From NCBI GenBank assembly GCA_964388745.1, contig CAYMBP010000024.1:1-20699 (forward strand): a stretch of DNA of 20,699 nt, written 5' to 3'. The DNA comes from CAYMBP01 sp964388745 (GTDB taxonomy: Bacteria; Babelota; Babeliae; Babelales; RVW-14). The notes below the pieces were generated by a model. That model made no database searches, was not told the DNA's origin, and saw only the letters and a program-made list of their open reading frames with translations. Position 1 is the first letter of the stretch. Every line of letters starts with the position of its first letter. Made by a program: the position numbers and the translations under genes. Shown here one piece after another: positions 7,563 to 14,532 of the stretch.

Positions 7563-8816
7563 ATGAAGGTAATTTTGTGGATATTTATATTTTCTTTATC
7601 TATTTCATGTGCCTTAGCTCAAGATTCTGATGAAGTAAAGAGATATGGAAAAGGTCTTTATCAATGTATTGATAATGTTCAGCTGAGTGAGCCATGCTCA
7701 AAAAATATATTTTCTTTTATTGATTCATTACCAGAAGAAATTGCTCGAAAAATGACAACTTTTTTGCAGCACTATCTTCATCATGATTACTTTAAGGATC
7801 GATGTACGCTTTCTCCTCTTGAGGTAATTGCAGCAGACGAACAGGTATGCAATATTTTTGTTCAAGAAAATGATTTATTTATTTTGTTAAGTGATTATCG
7901 GGCATTACTGTATGAAAAAGGAGAGAAAGAGCCTATTCTGTTTTTATGTATGGATGATGATATTCGATTATTGCAATTATTGCCCAAATCTGTTGTTGCA
8001 GGGCTAGAGTGTGGGGATCTCGTTTTTTATGAAGAAGAGAATGATGATCATCTTGTTTGTTGTAATAGTGCCATTACTTCTCTAACCTTTACGCTTGATG
8101 GTTTTTTACTTGTGGGTAGTTCTTCTGGCGAAATTTGTATGGTTAACTCCGAGACAAAGCAGGTAGAGCACAGTATGATAAGCCATAATGGAGCTGTAAC
8201 TGGAATTATTGATATGCTTGATGGGGGAATTATAAGTTGTTCACTTGATGGAACAATTAAACAATGGAGTTGCAATAAAAAAGTTCTTAATCAGGTGCTT
8301 TATCAGTCACAGAGTCCAATTACTCATATTGTGCAAAAGGATAATCAGCTTATTGTTTGTTTACAAAGTGGTCAAATAGAGCTTATTGATAAAAATACAG
8401 GTGTATTGCTTAATGTTTTGAGTGGACACGCTGATGTTGTTACTGCTGTTGCGATAACTGCACTGGGAAATATAATAACAACTTCTAGAGATCATACTAT
8501 TAAAATTTGGCATCCTTCGATTAACAATAGTATTTTTTCTTTTGATGTACATGATGACATTTATGCTTTAATTGTTAATCGAAATGGAAATATTATATCA
8601 GGGTCTAAGGATAATGTTATAAAAATTTGGAACTGTGAAGATCTGAGTCCTTTTGGAGTTGTAGACTTGCTCCAGTTAATTTTGCTTATTAAAATTGAGA
8701 CAGAGGGTAGAATTCATCAACAAAAGCGACTCTTTTTAAGCAGTGACTGGCACGCCTTATTCCAAACGCTTCCCCTACAGTTACAAAAATACTATGGTCA
8801 CAAAATTTTAAATTAA
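7563..8816 (+). CDS. Exported WD40 beta-propeller protein with F-box-like N-terminal segment
   Basis: 417 residues from ATG 7563, preferred over a TTG at 7536 because AAAGGGG lies about 12 nt upstream and the ATG begins a clean signal peptide (1-20, ending ALA). Residues 49-72 (FSFIDSLPEEIARKMTTFL) resemble the L-P-x-E-I core of an F-box, but this is a weak visual match. From about residue 90 there are roughly seven beta-propeller blades. The clearest WD40 units are DGTIKQW, DHTIKIWHP and DNVIKIWNC, with GH or SH turns in between (LSGHADVVTAV). Such propellers are protein-interaction platforms. The C-terminal 50 residues are outside the propeller. Neighbours are unrelated in function. A host-directed scaffold is inference; an envelope scaffold is equally possible. 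Confidence 0.86.
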   Translation: MKVILWIFIFSLSISCALAQDSDEVKRYGKGLYQCIDNVQLSEPCSKNIFSFIDSLPEEIARKMTTFLQHYLHHDYFKDRCTLSPLEVIAADEQVCNIFVQENDLFILLSDYRALLYEKGEKEPILFLCMDDDIRLLQLLPKSVVAGLECGDLVFYEEENDDHLVCCNSAITSLTFTLDGFLLVGSSSGEICMVNSETKQVEHSMISHNGAVTGIIDMLDGGIISCSLDGTIKQWSCNKKVLNQVLYQSQSPITHIVQKDNQLIVCLQSGQIELIDKNTGVLLNVLSGHADVVTAVAITALGNIITTSRDHTIKIWHPSINNSIFSFDVHDDIYALIVNRNGNIISGSKDNVIKIWNCEDLSPFGVVDLLQLILLIKIETEGRIHQQKRLFLSSDWHALFQTLPLQLQKYYGHKILN

Positions 8817-8902
8817 TACTGAGAAAGTTATCTTTGCAAATAAGCTCTATCGCAAATAAAGATCTAGTTTGTAAAAATACAGGGGTTTACCCTTAGACTG
8901 CT

Positions 8903-8975
8903 ACTCTATCTCTAAACTCTATCATTCACAATCACAGTTGCTAATTTGGCTTTGATGTACTGTGAATGATAGAGT
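8903..8975. repeat. Palindromic repeat with perfect 15-bp arms between convergent genes
   Basis: ACTCTATCATTCACA (8916-8930) is the exact reverse complement of TGTGAATGATAGAGT (8961-8975) across a 30-nt loop. ACTCTATC also occurs at 8903-8910 as a direct repeat, and CTCTATCGC appears at 8845-8853. Position between two convergent stop codons suggests it may also stop transcription in both directions, although no long T-run follows. Confidence 0.75.
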
Positions 8976-8999
8976 GATAATTTTGGATAAATGAACTAT

Positions 9000-10529
9000 T
9001 TAATTTGCGACACTATAGAGTTTTTCAGGGATAGAAATTGTTTGATTGGTGCCAGCTGCAAATTGTTCAACTTTTTGTTCAAATACGTTCATAAATATTT
9101 TGCGGCTGAGTATGTATTCTTCAGTCCGATAGCATGCTGCACGCATTTCATCAACCATAAAGGCAATATCTCTTCCGGTAAATCCTTCTATGATAAGAGC
9201 TGCATCATAAATAAAAGAGTCATCAATTTCATGATTATTAATAGAAAGAGTGACTGTGTGTTCATTTTCATCTATATCTTTAATCTTACGACTGTCATTA
9301 GAAATATATTTTTGAAGATATGTATTAATTAATCGAATACGTTCACTGTGTCCAGGAGCATTAACTTCTAGTTGCTTATGCATACGGCTCATAAATGCAG
9401 AATCAAGTTCGTAACGATGATTAGTTGCGCCAACAATCATAAATTTAGTAGAAAGTTCTCCTGTGCGAGATAAAAAAGCATTAAGCAAATTAACTGCACG
9501 CTGACTAGCCTTAGCACGATCTCGGGCAAAAGCATCAATTTCATCAATGAAAATGATAAGCCCTTTGGTAGAATTCTCTGCCCAGTCAAAAAGTTTATGC
9601 AGTTCTTCAACATCTTTCCCATCTGCAAACTGTGCAAAGTCAGCTCCAGACATGATTGCATAGTCCATACCAGTATAGCGAGCAAGAAGCTTGGCAATAG
9701 TTGTTTTACCTGTTCCAGGAGGGCCGTAAAGAAGTAAATTTTTATGAGGGAGGCCCACCTTATAATTTGATGTAGCATCAAATGAAATTGCTTTTACTTT
9801 TTCATCAAGTTTCGGATGAACTACCAAGTCTTTAAAAGAGAGTTCATGAGCCTTTTCATTTCCTAAAAAAGCATTATAAATTTTTTCTTTTGTGCCAATA
9901 ATTGATGTTTCTCGTACAAGCTGGGGAACTCCCATTTTGGTCATAACATAATTATAAAAGAGTTTGAATGAAAAATAGGAGAGAATAAGTCCTGCTCCTG
10001 CAAGGGAAACAATCACTCCTGTCCGATTCATCACATCAGAGCTAGTGAGATGTTTAAGATTGTCAAGTTGACCTTTTCGCTTTTGCTCAGCCTGAACTGC
10101 TGCGCAGGCAATTTCTTTCCGTCTATTTGCCTCAGCTTGCGTAATATCTTGAAAGGTTTGCGCACCGCTTGAGATAAGGCCTAAATATGTCTGACCTGCT
10201 TGTTGAGCAAAATTCAGCATTACATCTTCTGCCTTCTGTTGTCTATCAAAAGCCTTAATTTTTTCTTGATATACTTCTTTCGACATTAGTCCCTGAGAGA
10301 ATTCTTGTGCGGCTTTTTCTCGTTGGGCATCTCGAGTTATGCCAGAGTTAGCAAGGCCATCCAACTCACTTGCTATTTCAGCTTCAGCTTCTCTAGCAAG
10401 ATTTGCAAAAAAATCGCGAGTTACTCTCTCGGTGGATGCGGAATTATTATTATTGTTTGAGGGAGCTGCATTGAGATTGCTGGCTAAGAATAATAATGAA
10501 AAAATAAAGTACTTGATATATATATGCAT
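9000..10529 (-). CDS. ATAD3-like membrane-anchored AAA ATPase
   Basis: 509 residues. Order: Sec signal peptide (1-22), Ala/Glu/Lys-rich coiled-coil region (about 35-160), one membrane helix (about 171-193), then an AAA module. Walker A is GPPGTGKT (269-276), Walker B LIIFIDE (324-330), sensor 1 Asn370, candidate arginine finger Arg382, sensor 2 region GFTGRD (449-454). Against recalled metazoan ATAD3, the stretch after the helix aligns closely: GVPQLVRETS (200-209), NLLLYGPPGTGKT, TGMDYAIMSGAD, HKLFDWAENS and LNAFLSRTG (349-357) all have near-identical counterparts. ATAD3 shapes mitochondrial inner membrane and nucleoids. Signal peptide plus one stop-transfer helix would put the coiled coil outside and the ATPase in the cytoplasm, equivalent to ATAD3 topology. 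The start has TAGGAG nine nt upstream. Bacterial function is unknown. Confidence 0.88.
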   Translation of the reverse strand: MHIYIKYFIFSLLFLASNLNAAPSNNNNNSASTERVTRDFFANLAREAEAEIASELDGLANSGITRDAQREKAAQEFSQGLMSKEVYQEKIKAFDRQQKAEDVMLNFAQQAGQTYLGLISSGAQTFQDITQAEANRRKEIACAAVQAEQKRKGQLDNLKHLTSSDVMNRTGVIVSLAGAGLILSYFSFKLFYNYVMTKMGVPQLVRETSIIGTKEKIYNAFLGNEKAHELSFKDLVVHPKLDEKVKAISFDATSNYKVGLPHKNLLLYGPPGTGKTTIAKLLARYTGMDYAIMSGADFAQFADGKDVEELHKLFDWAENSTKGLIIFIDEIDAFARDRAKASQRAVNLLNAFLSRTGELSTKFMIVGATNHRYELDSAFMSRMHKQLEVNAPGHSERIRLINTYLQKYISNDSRKIKDIDENEHTVTLSINNHEIDDSFIYDAALIIEGFTGRDIAFMVDEMRAACYRTEEYILSRKIFMNVFEQKVEQFAAGTNQTISIPEKLYSVAN

Positions 10530-10603
10530 AATAAAACTCCTATTCGGTTTGAAAAAGGCTTTTTTAATATTTAAATTTCTAGATAATTATGTAGAGTTAT
10601 GGG

Positions 10604-11800
10604 CTAAGGTGAAAGAATCCATTGGGCAAAATCAATAATTTTTGGAGAGAGTGCCGCTAAATAAAAAAATGTATTTATTGTTGTTTGCTTAGACTTTCTA
10701 GTTGTTAACCAATGAATAAAGGAACGAGAAGTTATATGAATATAAAAATCTTTGATCTCTTGTTGAATGATTATTTTTTTATCAATAAGCGCACAATTTT
10801 TTTCTGCATTAAGAAGTTGCTCAAGTTCTGAATAGTATTTACTTGATATTTCATAAGTAATATTTTCAATATATTCATTAATATTGTCATTATAAATTTT
10901 AACTTGACTAATGATCTCTTTGGCAAACAAAGCTTTCCAGTCTGTTGCCCAGCTAGGCATAGATATAATATCTGGAAGAAAGGACTCACCAATATCATTG
11001 AGAGACAATGGTGTAGGAAATGAAATGATTAATGATGCAAGGCTAAAAATTGATACTAGACTTACATGTATTTCTGGTGGACTAAAATCGCAATTCTTTT
11101 TTTGATATTGATCTATGCTAATTGCTTGATTAATATAATCAAAAATATAATTTATTAAATGTGATCTATCTGAGGAGCTTGTAAGTGAGACAATAGATTT
11201 TGCAAAAAATGATGCACAAGAGAAAGATGCAATAAATTTTGTTTTTTTGGAAGAAAAATGAGTATGCAGATTATCACTAATTTTTTTGTGAACTTTTTTC
11301 CTTGTTATCTCTTTTTTTTGCTCAGAGGCTTCACTGTTTTCTACTTCAAGCAATTCTTGAGCAAGATTAAGAAGAATATCTTGGTTGCAAATAAGACCTC
11401 GAATCATTTCTTTACTTAATTGGATGTACCAATTTTTATAAATCATGAAATCAATAAAATAACTTGTGATAATAGGGGTAAGAGTATTAATATCTTTATT
11501 GTATATACTTATGTAATAATTATCGAATTGAATTGGTGGGAAAATTGATGTATTTTGCTGTTTTTTTTCATTCGTTTCTTGTTCAAGCAAGCTATCTTCA
11601 ACGTCAAAGAGAATTTCATTAACAAATTCATCTGTATATTGTTGGGAAAGAGTATCTGCGTTTTGAATAATGGTATCTATTTCATCTGAAGAAAAAGATT
11701 TAACCGATTGAGTATCCGGTATGGCCTGGAGCCGAAGCTCCAGTGCCCCACACCAGAGAATAAGAGTAGTGAAGATTACTTTAAAATACTTTTTAAGCAT
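10604..11800 (-). CDS. Exported protein of unknown function, helix-rich
   Basis: 398 residues. An N-terminal signal peptide (about 1-26, ending LQA) is clear; AAGGT sits upstream of the ATG. No family was recognised. The body is rich in Ile, Ser, Lys and Asn, has few Gly or Pro, and looks mainly alpha-helical, with two moderately hydrophobic stretches (about 208-226, and 264-279 around VSLVSIFSLASLIISF) that may be buried helices rather than membrane spans. A charged Glu/Lys segment lies near 164-190. It is 74 nt upstream of the ATAD3-like gene on the same strand, so co-transcription is possible, though the ATPase gene has its own strong ribosome binding site. No repeat or enzymatic motif is visible. 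Confidence 0.78.
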   Translation of the reverse strand: MLKKYFKVIFTTLILWCGALELRLQAIPDTQSVKSFSSDEIDTIIQNADTLSQQYTDEFVNEILFDVEDSLLEQETNEKKQQNTSIFPPIQFDNYYISIYNKDINTLTPIITSYFIDFMIYKNWYIQLSKEMIRGLICNQDILLNLAQELLEVENSEASEQKKEITRKKVHKKISDNLHTHFSSKKTKFIASFSCASFFAKSIVSLTSSSDRSHLINYIFDYINQAISIDQYQKKNCDFSPPEIHVSLVSIFSLASLIISFPTPLSLNDIGESFLPDIISMPSWATDWKALFAKEIISQVKIYNDNINEYIENITYEISSKYYSELEQLLNAEKNCALIDKKIIIQQEIKDFYIHITSRSFIHWLTTRKSKQTTINTFFYLAALSPKIIDFAQWILSP

Positions 11801-11978
11801 TTGAGACCTTAGTTATAATAAAATCTTGATAGGCATTTATTTAATTTATTCTTTGCTTATATTTATTTAATTTAAATGTTTAACTTTTTTCGGAAATTTT
11901 ATTTTAAGCGAAGTTCTTACATGCTAACAGCTTTTAAAATAATATCAACAATATGGATTATCATTGTTAACAATAAAA

Positions 11979-12002
11979 GGCTGTTTTTAAAGAAAAACAG
12001 CC
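11979..12002 (-). terminator. Hairpin with T-run on the minus strand
   Basis: GGCTGTTTTT (11979-11988) and AAAAACAGCC (11993-12002) form a perfect 10-bp stem with an AAAG loop. Read on the minus strand, the stem is followed by TTTTATTG, which resembles an intrinsic terminator. It would lie in the leader of the 10604-11800 gene, or stop stray antisense transcription from the ankyrin side. Confidence 0.45.
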
Positions 12003-12090
12003 ATAATATTTTATATTATTAAATTATTTAGGCCGTTTGTCATTTTATTTTATTATGTCAATATGGTGAATATAGGCTGTTAAAGGCGTG

Positions 12091-12099
12091 TGATATATT
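12091..12099 (+). promoter_or_regulatory. Candidate extended -10 for the large ankyrin gene
   Basis: TGATATATT (TG-n-TATATT) ends 27 nt before the preferred ATG. No good -35, which is common for extended -10 promoters. Confidence 0.4.
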
Positions 12100-12126
12100 A
12101 AAAGTAGTTTATTGGGGGTTATCTAC

Positions 12127-14532
12127 ATGATTATAGTATTAAGTTTTTTAGTTACTTTTTGCTTGATGTCTGTTGGAAATTTTTATTCTGCTGTAAATGT
12201 GGTTTTTGAGTTTCCGCAAACAGATCAAAATATCAATGGTCAAGAGCCTTCTGTTTCTCGAGTTGAAGAGATTATTGATGAAGGTGTCTCAGACCTGAAT
12301 GCTTCTAGTGAGGAGAATCAAGAGGTTCAGCAAAATACACAATTCTCTTTTAACGATATTATTCGTTGTTTGGCTGATGGACGATTTGGTGATTTTTTAG
12401 AGTATGTTAGGGAAGACGAGAGAGCTTTATCTCGTGCGATTGTTTCAGGTGCTGAAAACAATAATGACTTTAATTATGTCTGGTATTTAGTTTTTATTCA
12501 TTTATGCACTTATACTCCTGACTCGTCTGACACCTGTTGCAGGCAGCAGATTGCATGCTTGCTTTGGTTATTAAAACAAGATTTATTTAATGAAGCTTTC
12601 GATCTTTTTTTTGGTACAGATCGGGAGCACTTTTTATTTACCTTAGTTAAGCAAAAAAATCGCTTAGTTGAATTAGTTACAGAGGGAGAATGGGGTCAAA
12701 TTTTAAGAGCTGTTAATAACTCTTTTCGCAAGATGAGTCACCTTTCAAATTTTGATATAGCTCGGCACAGGTCTTTCTTTAAAGATAATGATACAGATTT
12801 TCCATTATTATTTTGTGCTGCGAAGAATAATTTACCTAACTTGGTGCATGTTTTATTATCAAACGGGCTTGAAGTTTATAATTCTCCAACTGTTGATATA
12901 AATGCACGAGATAGTAATGGGAACAGCCTTCTATTTTATGCTATTCATCATGAACTTCGCGATCTTGTTTATCTGTTGCTGCGTTATACTCCTCGAGAAG
13001 AATATAACTGGTTGAGTCTGCATGACCTTTATGACGGTCAAACACCATTAATGATTGCCATAAGCAAACAAGGCTTTAATAATAGGATTATTCCTCTGCT
13101 TGTTAGTAATTCTTTTAATGTTATTAATGAGCAAGATCAAAATGGAGAGACGGCCTTGCACAAGGCTATTGCTCAAGGAAGACAAGATTTTGTCGACGCA
13201 TTACTTAAGATTAGAGATCCTCAAACTAGAGAATTTTCTATTAATTTATCTGATAAAAATGGAATGTATAAAGATATTTTGTTGTATGCTATGAATTGTC
13301 AGGCATCACGAGAAATATTTAACTTGCTGCTTCAGCGTGGAGCCTTTATTGGAAAAATTACTACATTTTTTAATGAAAGTATTTTTGATAATAACTTTGT
13401 TAGAAGCTATCGAGACTCTAGCTTTCTTTTTAATGCTATAATGGCTGAGAACGAAGAATTGATTGAGCTTGCTTTAAGCAATAGAGGGCGTGAAAATAGA
13501 AGTAAAAATGATATTAATGATCGTTATCATATTTATTATAATCTTGAAGATTTTGGAAATGTTCAACGAGGACAGGAGTTAGATTGTCAGACACCATTGA
13601 TGTTGCTTTTCTATAAAAATTTTTCAAATAACCTTATGAGAAGAGCAATTGTGAGTTTTGCTCCAATTGTTGATGAACGAGATTCGCTTGGAGAAACTGT
13701 TTTACATAAAGCAATAGCCCTGCACAAAACACCACTAGTCAAACTGCTCCTTGAAGCGAGAAATGTGGTTGACCAAGGTGAGAGTATTGTTCGGTTAAAT
13801 AAGCCTCTTTATCAAGATATTTTGTTATATGCTGCAAGTTGGAATGCTCCTGCTGATATTATTAAATTGTTAATTGATCATGGTGCTTGTCATAGTAAAA
13901 TTACAAAATTAGTTAAAGCCGATATTTTTCCTATGGATTTTGTTCAGCGATTTGAAGATGAAGGGTTAAACACTATTTTTGATGTACTAGTAAAATATAG
14001 TCATAATTCTCCTTATCTTCGTTCAACTTTTAACTTGTTGCTTAGGAGTTCAGAGCTGCTTAGTTTGAGAGAGGATGAGTCAAGAGTTGGGGATATGATA
14101 GAGAAAGCAAAAGAAGCGCTATGCTTTGGACAAAGTCAGTTTGCCTTAATATCTGATATTTCTAGAGATTTTGGTTTATGGAAAAGAGGGCCATTAAGAA
14201 GAACTCCTGTAGGCGAGACTTTAGTAAATGAAGAGGTTCTGGTGAGAGGTGAAGCAGAAGATAATCAGCATGAGTCATCTTCTTTTTCTTCAGAATTAAG
14301 TAGAAGTCAGGGCGTTTCAGCTGCTAATCCAAGCACTTTAGCTGCTGATGGTGTGTCTTTGAGCTCTGCTGGAGTTTTGAATGAAGACCAAGAGCCTGAA
14401 GAGTTACAGCCAACTTTTGTGGTTAAAGCTTGTCAGTATTTTGTATGTGCAGGTGTTGTTGAATATTTAACTGGTGGTATCTCTTCTGCTATTGGTTGTC
14501 TTGGTTCTTTAGCAACATATATAGTTGGCTAG
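12127..14532 (+). CDS. Large exported ankyrin-repeat protein with internal duplication and hydrophobic C-terminus
   Basis: 801 residues from ATG 12127; the upstream in-frame TTG at 12112 lies in what looks like the ribosome binding site (TTGGGGG). The N-terminus (1-25) is a signal or anchor. A non-repeat region to about 220 precedes ankyrin units such as FPLLFCAAKNNLPNLVHVLL (224-243) and GNSLLFYAIHHELRDLVYLL (265-284). A block of about 140 residues is then duplicated: 304-445 (QTPLMIAISK, GETALHKAIA, KDILLYAMN, GKITTFFNESIF) aligns with 486-623 (QTPLMLLFYK, GETVLHKAIA, QDILLYAAS, SKITKLVKADIF). A Ser/Glu-rich linker (about 695-760) leads to a hydrophobic Gly/Ala-rich tail (769-801), a likely membrane-inserting segment. 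Its stop codon shares the tetranucleotide CTAG with the stop of the convergent reductase gene. Probably a protein-binding effector or envelope protein; function unproven. Confidence 0.86.
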   Translation: MIIVLSFLVTFCLMSVGNFYSAVNVVFEFPQTDQNINGQEPSVSRVEEIIDEGVSDLNASSEENQEVQQNTQFSFNDIIRCLADGRFGDFLEYVREDERALSRAIVSGAENNNDFNYVWYLVFIHLCTYTPDSSDTCCRQQIACLLWLLKQDLFNEAFDLFFGTDREHFLFTLVKQKNRLVELVTEGEWGQILRAVNNSFRKMSHLSNFDIARHRSFFKDNDTDFPLLFCAAKNNLPNLVHVLLSNGLEVYNSPTVDINARDSNGNSLLFYAIHHELRDLVYLLLRYTPREEYNWLSLHDLYDGQTPLMIAISKQGFNNRIIPLLVSNSFNVINEQDQNGETALHKAIAQGRQDFVDALLKIRDPQTREFSINLSDKNGMYKDILLYAMNCQASREIFNLLLQRGAFIGKITTFFNESIFDNNFVRSYRDSSFLFNAIMAENEELIELALSNRGRENRSKNDINDRYHIYYNLEDFGNVQRGQELDCQTPLMLLFYKNFSNNLMRRAIVSFAPIVDERDSLGETVLHKAIALHKTPLVKLLLEARNVVDQGESIVRLNKPLYQDILLYAASWNAPADIIKLLIDHGACHSKITKLVKADIFPMDFVQRFEDEGLNTIFDVLVKYSHNSPYLRSTFNLLLRSSELLSLREDESRVGDMIEKAKEALCFGQSQFALISDISRDFGLWKRGPLRRTPVGETLVNEEVLVRGEAEDNQHESSSFSSELSRSQGVSAANPSTLAADGVSLSSAGVLNEDQEPEELQPTFVVKACQYFVCAGVVEYLTGGISSAIGCLGSLATYIVG

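Larger units (their letters stand above)
11801..12126. other. Divergent intergenic region with hairpin and palindrome
   Basis: Very AT-rich spacer between the orphan exported gene (-) and the large ankyrin gene (+). It contains the 12-nt palindrome ATTGTTAACAAT (11963-11974), a perfect 10-bp hairpin (11979-12002) and an extended -10 for the ankyrin gene. No ORF of note. Confidence 0.5.

Noticed and set aside
8991..9332. Plus-strand 113-codon ORF opposite the 3' end of the ATAD3-like gene
   Set aside because: Antisense shadow; Phe/Ile/Asn-rich translation with no recognisable domain.
9437..9781. 114-codon ORF in another frame of the same strand inside the ATAD3-like gene
   Set aside because: The overlapping frame carries all AAA motifs; this one is a shadow rich in Leu and Ser without start signals.
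10530..10603. Possible terminator between the orphan gene and the ATAD3-like gene (AAAAAGGCTTTTT)
   Set aside because: The arms leave a one-base loop, which cannot form a hairpin in RNA; it is just an A-run next to a T-run.
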